Below, one piece after another: positions 10,435 through 21,000 of a stretch of 64,000 bases of DNA. Source of the stretch: Symbiodinium natans (lineage: Eukaryota > Sar > Dinophyceae > Suessiales > Symbiodiniaceae); NCBI GenBank assembly GCA_905221605.1, contig CAJNDS010000779.1, positions 1,252,001 through 1,316,000 on the forward strand, given 5' to 3'. Every line of letters starts with the position of its first letter. The first letter of the stretch is position 1. The notes under the pieces are model-generated. The model was not told where the DNA came from, ran no database searches, and saw nothing but the letters and a program-made list of their open reading frames with translations. A program made the position numbers and the translations under genes.

Positions 10435-10942
10435 GTAAGTGTTGAGGGGTGTGGAACGTACGGACTCTCAGTGTAAGAGGAACGCCTGTGGTCCCTTATA
10501 AGGGCCCCGTCTCCACAAAGCAGTGCAGGCACAGTACCTTTGCAGTGAGCAGTCCTCCGAAGTTGGCCCCAGGGCCTGCCGCAAGAAATTGCTTGGGTGG
10601 CTCCTACCATGGCCCCTTACATCCTTAGATTTCGGCACTGCAGAGGGGGACTACCATATTTCCAAAAACTGCCTCGGTAGCACTACAGGCCAGGTTACCG
10701 CAGGCCTCCTACACCCAACTTAGCAAAGAACAAAGCGCCGTTCACGCTTCCTTCGCTCCCCCACTGTGGCAAGAAAGAGGCGCTTGATGCAGACCCTTCT
10801 CGGAATTCGCAGGCTGGATGCTTCTGCTGGTTGTGTACCCCAGCGGGGGCCCGGGTGCCTCATAAAGGCCGGAGAAAGCAAGCACGCCAGGTGGTTCAGA
10901 ACGCCGGCGCGCTTCCAGCTGGGAAGAGTCTAGGTTTCACAT

Positions 10943-11034
10943 ATGAGGGTTTACGAAGATAAGGAACCCCCTATAATATAGGTCCCTGATAATAGGGACC
11001 CCAGTAAGGTACTCCGAATATGGTAAACCCCCCA
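10943..11034. mobile_element. Family-B palindromic element
   Basis: ATGAGGGTTTACGAAGATAA and CCGAATATGGTAAACCCCCC form the arms; the core carries GGTCCCTGATAATAGGGACC, itself palindromic. Confidence 0.72.
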
Positions 11035-11725
11035 CACCTGGGCTGAGGGCTTCATCGGGTTTCGCTCTTTCGTTGGCTCAGCGATCTCGTGCAGTGGGCG
11101 GCTGGCGATTTCGGCATCGCAGGTTGAGGATCATCTTTTCTGCTCCTGTTTCTCCGCGGATGACGCAGTGTCCTAAAGATCCGAGGAAGCACCGGAATTT
11201 TAACCCAACCGCCAGCTTCTGGGGAGACATGGGCAGGGGAATCGAAACTTCGGACTTGATCGCCGCCCCTTTGCAACTACACAGAACCCGGCAGACACCT
11301 TCTTAGAGGCTGTAGGGCTGTAGGAGATGCCGTTGAGGTCGTGAGGAACACAACCTCTCCGCACCCTAACCCTAAACCCTAAAGCCCAGGATCGCAAGCA
11401 CCGCGCCTGCTCATGGCGGTGGAGCTTCGGCGACACCTGGTGGCACATGGATGCCAGACTACATACGGTCATTACAATTACTAATCATACTACTAATACG
11501 AATATTAATAGTAGTAATGGACACAATAACAATACTGGCAATACTAAAAATACTTCTCCATCGAAGTTCCCCCAAGAAAACACGCAGAGACATGGTGTTC
11601 CACCAAAGGCCCTTTGAGGGACGGCTCGTACCTTGCCTCAAATCTTACAACTCCTGAGAGGAACCTGCTGATCACTCTAAAGCCTGAACCCTAAACCCTA
11701 AACCCTAAACCCTAAGCCTCAGAAG

Positions 11726-11828
11726 GATACTTCTCCATGACCACGCTACGGGACGAAGTTCTCGAGCTGCCGCACTTCAAGGCGCTGTGCCGACGCAGGG
11801 GCCTCCCGGCCAAAGGCCCCAAGACAGG
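11726..11828 (+). CDS. Exon encoding a SAP-like motif
   Basis: After CTCAGAAG the frame reads YFSMTTLRDEVLELPHFK then ALCRRRGLPAKGPKTG. The L-x(2)-L-C-R-R-R-G-L-P-A-K-G-x-K-T pattern matches the SAP helix-turn-helix (RGL-x-x-x-G-x-K), a DNA/chromatin-binding motif; the last helix would be on the next exon. The right edge is GGGTTTTTAGGG. Confidence 0.65.
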
Positions 11829-11860
11829 GTTTTTAGGGTTTATAGGGTTTAGGGTTTAGG

Positions 11861-12225
11861 GTGCTTGGGCAGTTTCTGGCAGCACCAGTCCAGATGCAAA
11901 AGGGTTTAGGGTTTAGGGATGCGGTTTCGCCTCGGGGCAGAGGAGCAGGGAAAGGGCTGCTAAAGCACATCTGCCACAAGGCCACAAGATGCAGAGGACG
12001 CGTGGGCGGGCCCGCAGGAATCCTCCGAATCGCACGGTTGTCATGTGTAGGATGTTCAGAACAAAGGAAAGACCTGGTCGCAAAAGGATATTCACGAAGG
12101 CTCTGCCGGATATTCGGCTGGCAGGTACCTCATTTCACCCGACCTTCCAGACCAAAAGCTTGTGCCGCCCAAGAGGCGGCATCTTGCACGCTTCCTGTTT
12201 CACCCCGAACACGCCGCAAGTCTGA
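11861..12225 (+). CDS. Open segment upstream of a telomere-repeat insertion
   Basis: Open across 120 codons, ending in PRTRRKSD. If the CCCTAAA block and one copy of its 10-bp flanking repeat are removed, the frame continues into 12313-12387. It contains TTTAGGG bases near 11905, so it may be intron that is open by chance. Confidence 0.3.
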
Positions 12226-12227
12226 TA

Positions 12228-12296
12228 AAACCCTAAACTCTAAACCCTAAACCCTAAACCCTACACCCTAAACCCTAAACCCTAAACCCTAAACCC
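12228..12296. repeat. CCCTAAA block flanked by a 10-bp direct repeat
   Basis: AAGTCTGATA at 12218-12227 and 12297-12306. Confidence 0.87.
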
Positions 12297-12312
12297 AAGT
12301 CTGATACCCCAG

Positions 12313-12387
12313 GCTTCTCATGTAAGCGCCTGGCCGCGGCATCCCTGCCCACACGGCTGGCGATCGTGCGGCCACGTACCACTCTCA
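12313..12387 (+). CDS. Exon candidate, unknown protein
   Basis: After TACCCCAG the frame reads FSCKRLAAASLPTRLAIV then RPRTTLS, ending at GTTTAGGG. CCCTAAA block left, TTTAGGG block right. Confidence 0.55.
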
Positions 12388-12417
12388 GTTTAGGGTTTAG
12401 GGTTTAGGGTTTAGGGT

Positions 12418-12521
12418 TATTCGCTTAAGAACCCCCAAAGAATAAGAAGTAGTACTCCCTATGTTACGCTTACAGGGAAGGATGTTTTTAATTTTTGTGG
12501 GGGTTCTTAAGCAATTAGTAG
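12418..12521. mobile_element. Family-C palindromic element
   Basis: ATTCGCTTAAGAACCCCCAA pairs with TGGGGGTTCTTAAGCAATT, nearly perfect arms, directly after a TTTAGGG block. Confidence 0.78.
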
Positions 12522-12779
12522 TCATGGGGCAGGGGCTTAGCTAGCAGGGTGAGATAGGCCTGAGAAAGAGGAGCTAGAGAGCTTGGGGGGTCAATTTCTG
12601 AGCGAGGGACAGGAAGGGGCGAGCACGGCAGGCCTGCAAACTAGTCAGGGGGCCTTGTCTCAAAAAAACGTGCCCAGGCAACGTGGCGGTATTTTCGGTG
12701 CGACCCTTGCGCTCAATCCGGGAGCGGAGGACTTCATGGGGTGTAGGTTGGCCTGGTTGCGCAGGCTCGTAGAACTCTA

Positions 12780-13035
12780 CTTGCAGCTAGGGAGCCCCCT
12801 TGCCTGTAGAGAAGCCGCGAGGGGTCAGGTTAGTGCCGTGAAGTCGCTTTGCCAGGCTGCCCAAATCCCTACAGAACACAGCAACACAGCAGCCACCGAA
12901 CAGGGTTTAGGGTTTAGGGCTAGGGTTTAGGGTTTAGGGTTTTGGGTGTTTAGGATATAGTATATTGGGTGTAGGGAGCCACCGAACAGATCTCAGCTTT
13001 CTTGAGTGCAGGATGCCCTGCAGATCCAGGTGCGG
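12780..13035 (+). CDS. Exon candidate interrupted by a telomere-repeat insert
   Basis: The frame SLCQAAQIPTEHSNTAATEQ ends at 12903; after a 73-bp TTTAGGG-type block and a repeat of AGCCACCGAACAG it continues in the same frame as ISAFLSAGCPADPGAGG. Removing the block and one repeat copy restores one open frame. Whether the block is a true intron is inferred. Confidence 0.45.
12904..12976. repeat. TTTAGGG-type block flanked by a 13-bp direct repeat
   Basis: AGCCACCGAACAG at 12891-12903 and 12977-12989. Confidence 0.88.
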
Positions 13036-13053
13036 GCGGGGGCTTGGGGGTTA

Positions 13054-13172
13054 GGGCTGTTCTTAGTAGTAGAGTAGGTACCCTTTACCTTCTTTGGGTT
13101 CTTATATTCCCTTTCTTATCCCAAAGGTTAACCTCCAGTAGTTCCCCCTAGGATACTGGACAACTAAGTGTT
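13054..13172. mobile_element. Family-D element
   Basis: TTAGTAGTAGAGTAGGTACC to GATACTGGACAACTAAGTG, shared with 1278-1386. A TTTAGGG stretch begins right at its end. Confidence 0.65.
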
Positions 13173-13394
13173 TAGGGTTTCGGAATGTTTCAGACTTAGG
13201 CAAATGGGTTTAGGGTTCGGTGGCTGGCATCTTGATGTTTTAAGTCTGAAGGCTGTGGGCTCACTCCTAAACCCTAAACCCTAAACCCTAAACCCTAGGA
13301 GTTTTTGGGGTTGCAAAAGAAGGATCTTGTTCGATTCTCTGGGCTCATCCTGAGGATTGTTGGCCCTTTTTGGGTCTCTAGTCTAGTATACATA

Positions 13395-13610
13395 CATACA
13401 CGCACATATATATATATATATCTATATATATATATATCTATATATACATATATACATATATACATATATACATATATACATATATACATATATACATATA
13501 TACATATATACATATATACATATATACCTATATACCTATATATCTATACATATACATATACATACATATATATATATATATACATATACATACACACATA
13601 CACAGACATA
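13395..13610. repeat. TATACA/TA microsatellite
   Basis: A tandem ACATATAT array of about 15 units flanked by TATATA and TACATACA runs. Confidence 0.95.
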
Positions 13611-14926
13611 TGTACACATAGGCATAAACTCATTCTGCAGCTTGAGGTCCCCCAAAGGATCCACGCTTGAGCTCAACCCCCCTATCAATCAACCCTCAAC
13701 CCGGGCTTCAGAATTCCTTGTGGTTGATCACCCTGCATGCACAATTGGAACAATTTCTATGACGTCGGGATGCACAACATCGCCAGTCAGACGACTCGGC
13801 AGGGATCCTATGCCACATGCCAGGGGGGACTTTGCACCAGTTCCCCGACGCAAACTCCTCGTGAGTTTCCTCCTATCCACTTGGATCCTGGTGGTAGCTC
13901 CTCCGCGCCTTTGACGTGCGAGGTCAAGACACAGTATGATAAGCTGCACCTTGACTGCATTGCTGCATGCGCAAGGCTCAACGAAGCCTTGGGAACTGCT
14001 ATCAGCAGTTTTCCGTACGGGAGGCTTTCTTGGGACGAAGAGGGTGTGCAAGGCCTGTGACGTGCTTATCGACGTGCGAGACCAACTGCGAACGTACCGT
14101 TCACAGAGACGTTCTGATGCCACCACCCAGACAGAATTGCCGAGGGTCCTTCGATTCAGCGTCCCTGCGGCGTAACGCCTTGTACGACTCTAGTGCACAG
14201 CCGGCCACTGTCGAAGAGCGAGGGTAACCGCACGGCTCACGACTTCGAACTCGTCGTTCAGAAGCCCATCCTTACGACGCGGGGGGTGTTGAAGTCGTCC
14301 TCTGCGCACCTCTTGTTGCAGGGCATTCTGTCCATGTGAACAATTTTCGGGCCGGCTTCAGTTGCGCAACAAGTGTTGCTGATCCGCAGTACTCCCAGGC
14401 TATGTTGTGTAGCCCCAGAGTAGCAGAGCCAACGGCAAACCGCTTTAAATGAAGCCCTCATCATGGACGCAGCTGAGCATCGAAAACATGAGCAAGACGC
14501 AGGTTCGCAAGCTGATGAGGTTCAGAGCTCGGGTTTAGGGTAGCCGAACTCAGCAATGCGCCTCTTCCACATGCTGCATTGGTGTGGAGCTCGTTGGTCG
14601 GGTTGGCAGGGTTGTGGAAAGCGTAGTTCTCCCCCTGGCACACACTCAAGCCTCAATCCCCAAGCCCCCCCCAAAGTCCCCCTAAACCCTAAACCCCTAA
14701 ACCTCCCTACACCCCCCTACACCCCAAACTGAGCCCAACACCAAGGCAAGAATCGCACATCTCATACATCTCCACGATCAAGGGTCTAGGAACTCAGGGA
14801 CGTCTGTGGAGCTAGGGCTGGGGTTTAGGGTTTAGGGTTTAGGGTTTAGGGTTTAGGGTTTAGGGTTTCGGGTTTCGGGTTTCGGGTTTAGGGTTTAGGG
14901 TTTAGGGTTTAGGGGGAGATCCCGCC

Positions 14927-15051
14927 ATGGCCAGCAAGCGCCATGTGCTTTGGCTGGTGCTCGCGGCCGTCATCTGCGACTACGCCTTCGTCACGATGAT
15001 GCGCGTCTGCCTTCCCTTCCATGCCAAGGCCTTGGGTGGCTCCAGCACCAT
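14927..15051 (+). CDS. MFS gene exon 1: start codon and TM1
   Basis: ATG at 14927 follows a TTTAGGG block and CCCGCC. It encodes MASKRHVLWLVLAAVICDY and onward through TM1 to GGSSTM. The exon ends in phase 2 (AT), and the intron begins GATCCTCTATCC, a GA donor. A family-G palindrome starts within a few bases of this junction. Confidence 0.85.
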
Positions 15052-18000
15052 GATCCTCTATCCCCCTTGGGAATTGTTTTTTTTGTTATTTTTGTTTGTA
15101 TAAAACCCAAGAGGATATGAAGCATATTATTTTTAGTAAGCTTCTAAGGGGAGTATAGGATCCGGAGCCGCGTTTCGCAAGAAGCTCCCATGTGATCTGT
15201 GGAGGTGATACGCGGCTCCATGTCTCGCCAAGAGAATGCCTCATAAGGCCTCTTAGGGTTGCCATTTTTCAGATTGCCTCCTCATGCCTTAGCCTACTAT
15301 TAGCCTACCGGCTGTCTCTCAATATCTTCTGCTCGTTTTCTTAGATAGCCGTGAGTGTAGTGTCTCTATGAAGGAGGCAGCGCTGCAAATATCTAGTCAA
15401 GAATGGGCCAGGAGGGGTTCTCGGAAATTAAGATACCTTCAATGTCTCGTGCCCATTCATTGACGTGCTTTAGACAGTCAGAGTATCCGCAGGGATGAAC
15501 TTCTAAAAATTTGGATCTAGCGATGAGGGCCTTCCTAGCTAGGCAAGAGCAACCATGAAACAAGGAGAAAGCCCCCTGAGAAAAACAAGAACAAAACAGA
15601 GAAGCCTGGAACCTTTGCATGTGCATGTTGTTGTCGTGTTGACTTGCACGAGAACTCCAAAAACCACTGCAAGCCATCCCTACTTGGAGGTTCATTGTAC
15701 TTCTTAACTCCAATAGAACTGTACTTATAACCCACTTATAAGCCCCTTAAGTGCCATAATATGCTTATAAGCACAGTAATACGTACAGTTCTAATCCTAA
15801 AGCCTATAAACCCTAAACCCTACAAGTACAGTTATAATTGGTGAATAAGTACCATGAACCTCCAAGTATCCTTACCGGTGCTCAGCCCCCAGGATTGGCA
15901 GCTTGGAGACCATGTACGGTCTCGGCCAGTGGGTTGGGGCCATCGTATTGCCTCGTCTCTCCGACCGTTGGGGCAGGAAGGCGCGAGATTTAGGGTTTTG
16001 GGATTTAGGGTTTAGGGTTCAGGGTTACGTTGTGCGCCCTCAAAGTACTGGATCTGCTAGTGGTCCCTGTTTTTCCCTTGTTGAGGTCTCAGGTTCCCTA
16101 TACATCTCAAATCGGGAGCCCTTCTTTATTCCTAGAGTTACTGAGGTACCGCGAGAGCTGTCATCATAGTCGCCCCATATCATGTGCCCTAGAAAGGGCC
16201 TTGGAGCTCAGAGAGTGGGGGGGGGGGCTGCTTCTGGCTTCGACGTGGGCGGAGCAATAGGTAGGTAGGTAGGTATGTATGTGGGTTGTCCCCGACACCC
16301 CAAACTCCACATCCTAGACCCTAGACCCTGTGTATGCAGTAGAGTAAACATAACGCAACCGGAGCACGGGGGCCGGACCCTCAAGGCTGCGCAAACCTGG
16401 GAGCAGGTGATCCTGGTTCTCTGCAGTGCCTGTGGGACCTTGGGCTATGGGCTGGCCTCTTGGTGCACTGGAGGTAGTCGGGTAGCGGCCTTGGGATGAT
16501 GTGGTTTCTGCTGCTTTGGGGGCTCGTTTGGAGCGGGGTCTCCATATTTAGGTTTCAGGGTTTAGGGTTTAGGGTTGAGGGTTTAGGGTTTAGGGTTCAG
16601 GGTTTAGGGTTTAGCCCTAATATGTGGCTGATGGTCAGACTCGTGAAAGGTGAGGGTCCGTGATCGCAGAGGCTTCGCTGCTGACTTTGGGGGTGTGTTC
16701 CGGCCTTGAGGTGTGGCTCTTGTGAGGGTGAAGAAGCTCGGATAAAGTGGAGAGGACTGGTTTCAATGATAAGCCAGACTGAAGCAGCAAGTGGATGTTT
16801 CTCCAATGGTGACGTGTTCCCTGCAGTACGATTGTTCGTCTGCTCGAAAAACCGTTGGGGTGGGGGGGGGGGGGGATTCAAGCCGAGGAGGTAACCCTGA
16901 ACCCTAAACCCTAAACCCTAAACCCTAAACCCTCAACCCTAAACCCCAAACCCTAAACAAGAAGACCCCTCACAAATCATCCCGAGGCGCTGGTGGGCCT
17001 CTCCATGGCCAGCCCCCTCATCCTTCTGGTTAGCCGGCTCCCGGTGGGCCTGGCGAAGCAGAAGCTGGGGCTCTCATACTAGGGTTTAGGGTTTATAGGG
17101 TATAAGGTTTAGGGTTTTTAGGGTTTAGGGTTTAGGGTAGGCCTTGGGACATTCATGTTTTCCCTGGGTCTTTGTTGGGTATTGTGTACTTCAGCAGGGA
17201 GTCGGTTGTGGGCGGTTGTTTTGTTGTTTGGGTGGTACTTACTGTTGTGACGGTGCCCGCCTGCCATTTGTGAGTTTCTTTGCATGTTGTTTGCCATCCA
17301 GTAGTGATGAGTGTATCACCCGAGCCTCATATGGCTCCCTATGAAGGACTCCTAGCATAAGGGGGAACATCCCTAAACCCTAAACCCTAAACCCCAAACC
17401 TGCCACGGGGGGGGGGGGGGGTAAACCGGAAAGGACTGTCACTGTCAGCCGCGCCGTGGTCGCGGACTGCACTGAGGCCCTGCAGCTTGATGTGATTTAG
17501 GGTTTGAGGGTTTGAGAGTTTAGGGTTTAGGGTTTAGGGTTTGAGGATGTTGCCCTTAATCTAACAGTCCTCAATAGGGGATTATAGTCGGGGGCACTGA
17601 AAGCCCCCTCTGAAGGGACTGTTAGTATAAGGGGGACCCATCCCGAGGTTGAGAGCTCAAAAGCGTTGAGGGTTTTGAGGGTTTTGAGGGTTTTGAGGGT
17701 TTTGAGGGTTTTGAGGGTTTTGAGGGTTTTGAGGGTTTTGAGGGTTTTGAGGGTTTTGAGGGTTTTGAGGGTTTTGAGGGTTTTGAGGGTTTTTAGGTTG
17801 AGGGTTGAGGGTTTTTACTAAACAAATCCTAAGCCCAATAGGCCCTAGGTTTAGAGGGTTTTGAGGGTTTAGTGTGCTGGCGGTCATCCAGTCCGGCTTC
17901 ATTTAGGGTTGAGGGTTGAGGGTTTTTACTAAACAAAATCCGAAGCCCAAGAGGCCCGACAGGGTCCCGGCTCCTATGCTGCCCCAAGGACCCCCCCAAA

Positions 18001-21000
18001 AATGTGGTCTTTGGGGCCTTTTTATTTGGGATGCAGACAGGGAGGTGGGTTGTATAGCCCTAAACCCTAAACCCTAAACCCTAAGCCCTAAACCCTAAAC
18101 CCTAAGCCCTAACCCCTAAACCCGAAACCCGAAACCCTAAACCCTAAACCCTAAATGTGAACCCAATCCCCGCGGTGCACTGTACGGAGGCCACAGGCGA
18201 CCGCTCCCGGTGGATGGCCTATCAGTGCACGGCGCTCGCGACACACAGCTTAGGGTTTTGGTAGGGTTAGGGTTTAGGGTTTAGGGTTTAGGGTTTAGGG
18301 TTTAGGGTTTAGGGTTACTACAGTTGGGATGTTCCCCCTTGTACTAGCAGTCCTCAATTAGGATTATAGTAGGGGTACTACAATCCCGATTAAGGGCTGT
18401 TAGTATAAGGGGGAACATCCCAGCTTAGAGTTTGCAGGTTTACTATAGTGGTCGGAATTACTAATGGTATGCCCTTATGGTCCCTATTTAACTATGCTAT
18501 AGAACCTCCCGAAGCCCTATTCTAATCATTATCACTTCATACTGCACCGAAGCAGACAACACAGAGGATCCAGCATTGTGCACCGCATCGTCTGTGCAGC
18601 CCAGGACGGGATGCACGATTGGACCTTTGCTTGCAAGCCAGGACGGGGAAGATCTTGGGATTGGGTTCTGTCGGGTTGTTGGGGTCTTTCTGCGAAATTC
18701 ACGCTTCGAACATGCCATGCATACTCGAAGGCGGCAAACGTCTTCGCAGCCTGTAAGATCAGGCTCACGTTCTTGCTGGGTATGGCTCTTGCTGAAGTGG
18801 TCGGGAATCCCTGAAACCCCTGAAGCCCTGAACCCTCAGTGCGGCTAGTCACTAGTCTGTTTGGCGGGTGGCAGGAAAACGGCAAAAAACCTCTGTACAG
18901 ACCTTGGAATTTCAGACCTTCTTTGTCTTTGCAAGCGGACTCTATAAGAAGTGTCTAAGCTTGAGGGTCTTGTGGTCACTCTTCCCGCTCGACTGTTCCT
19001 TGGTAAGGAATGAGGGAATTAGGTACGCTGTGTAATCCCTGAAAGGGTATGATCTAGGACTCTAGGGTACTTACCACTCCATCCCCTACGAAGAACAAGA
19101 AGTTCTTTGTCTGGCGAGTTCCCGGCCTAAACCGACCCAAATTCCGAAGAGTCCGTTAAACCCTTAACCCTACACCGTTGACATGACACCCGAGAAAGAG
19201 CAAAAACAGCAGCTCGCAAGAACATGGGTGCATGTAGGCAGCGGCCAGGAAAGCTTGGGCGAGTTTGGGCCCATTGCCCTTGCCGCCGCTGTCTTCGCCG
19301 TCATCACGCCGGCAGGATACCCAGGAGCAACAAAAGGGCTTAAGCAATTTGAGGTTTGGGGTGCCCAGAGTTAAGCAGGAAGGCGTTTGTTAGCCTAAAC
19401 CCTAAACCCTAAACCCTAAACCCTAAACCCTAAACTTTGTTTTTTTTTTGTTTTTTTTTTTTGGGGGGGGGGGGGGGGTCGTTTCAGACTCGGTGCAATC
19501 GGCGCTGTGCGCCCTGGTTGTTCGCCTGGTTGCTCAGGGTCGCCCTGATAGAGTTTGACATGGCTGGGGTGTTCAGGAACCTTTAAGCTTTTAACGCTCT
19601 GAAGACCCTGAACCCTGAACCCTAAACCCTAAACCCTAAACCCTAAACCCTAAACCTAAACCGCAGCTCACCCCAAGGCCATGGCTCTGGTACTGCCTGA
19701 GACGGCCCCGCAGAGAGGCGACAAGGAGAGCCAGGCTGCGGACCCAACCCCCCAGCTGCAGTTCAGGGTTTAGGGTATAGGGTTTATAGGGTTTAGGGAT
19801 TATAGGGTTTATAGGGTGCACAGGGTTTATATTGTTTATAAGGTTTATAGGGTTTATAGGGTTATAGGGTTTATAGGGTTTATAGGGTTTGTAGAGTGTA
19901 TAGGGTTTATAGGGTTTATAGGGTGTATACGGTTTATAGGATTTATAAGGTTTATAGGGTTTATGGGGTTTATAGGGTTTATGGGGTTTAGGGTTTGTTA
20001 AAGCCCACCTGGCTTTGAGGTTCATGGATGTTCCCCTTATACGAATACTCCTTAATAAGGATGATAACAGGGGGTTCCATGATCCGTATTCAGGACTGTT
20101 AGTATATGGGGGAACATCCCAAGGTAGTCATAAGTAGGGTTCTAGGTGGGGCAGTTATAGCTATAGTAGCAGCTATAGCTGGTTACTTTGTTTAGGGAAC
20201 TTCTACCCCCCCACTTCTAAGTACCCCTGAACCTCCAAGTGGCGACCAAATGAACCCTAAAAGGGCTTTAAAGGGTGTTCATATGACCTTAATCGGCATT
20301 ATAGTAGTACAGGGCATATGGCACAATTTTCAGCGTTCATGTGCTCCCAAGGGTACCCACCTCAAGCATCGATCTTACTGTTTTGAGGGCCTCGTCGTCC
20401 TGTCTAACTTTGAGTTGGTGCCATTCTAGCACAAGCAGTTAGGGAGCAATCCAACACAAGAGGCACTGACTGAATTTCCTGTGTAGATGGTGGCAGTGGA
20501 AATATGCATTTATGTACGGTTGAGAGTTTCTGATTTTTTTTGTTGTGGGGGGGGAGGGGGGGTCCTCTAATGAGGATACTATTTGGGGTCCCTAAGGGGA
20601 GGTCATGTGCAGATCTCGTAGTCTAAATCTTTTCGTATGTCGCGCCTTAAATTTGTTGTTTTGAGCTGGCGGGGCTGAGTCACTAAACTATGCTGCTGTT
20701 GGAGAGACCGTAAACCAAGAGACAAGTGGAGCCAACTTGTTGGCGTTTCGCTGTTGAGGGCACTGCAATATTACTATTGCTATAATTACTGTTATGATTT
20801 GAATGTTAAAAGTATGGTTCCATATGATTTCGACATAGTTTGATTGGTACTATTATATACTACGATTATTGCGATTCTTGCCACTCTTATCACATTGCTA
20901 CAAGGGCTTGGGGGTTTAGGGTGCACGGTTCGCAGACCGAATTCATCTCCCTTCAAGGACACGGCCCTCGAATGCTGAAATCCTTGGTATCGCAGTCTCA

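Larger units (their letters stand above)
13036..14926. other. Region upstream of the MFS gene
   Basis: Holds a family-D element (13054-13170), CCCTAAA repeats (13266-13300), a TA/TACA microsatellite (13390-13620), overlapping open frames at 13640-14460 with no convincing coding character, a small CCCTAAA patch near 14681 and a TTTAGGG block (14819-14915) immediately before the MFS start codon. Confidence 0.5.

Noticed and set aside
13305-13670. Open frames rich in Tyr/Ile/Thr
   Set aside because: They come from the TACA/TATA microsatellite and have no coding character outside it.
13737-14230. Overlapping 80-130 codon open frames ahead of the transporter gene
   Set aside because: Three frames on + and one on - are open together in GC-rich sequence, with no splice context or recognisable motif, so coding status could not be defended.
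17657-17902. Minus-strand Asn-Pro-Gln repeat protein
   Set aside because: A frame through the GAGGGTTTT minisatellite; repeat-derived.
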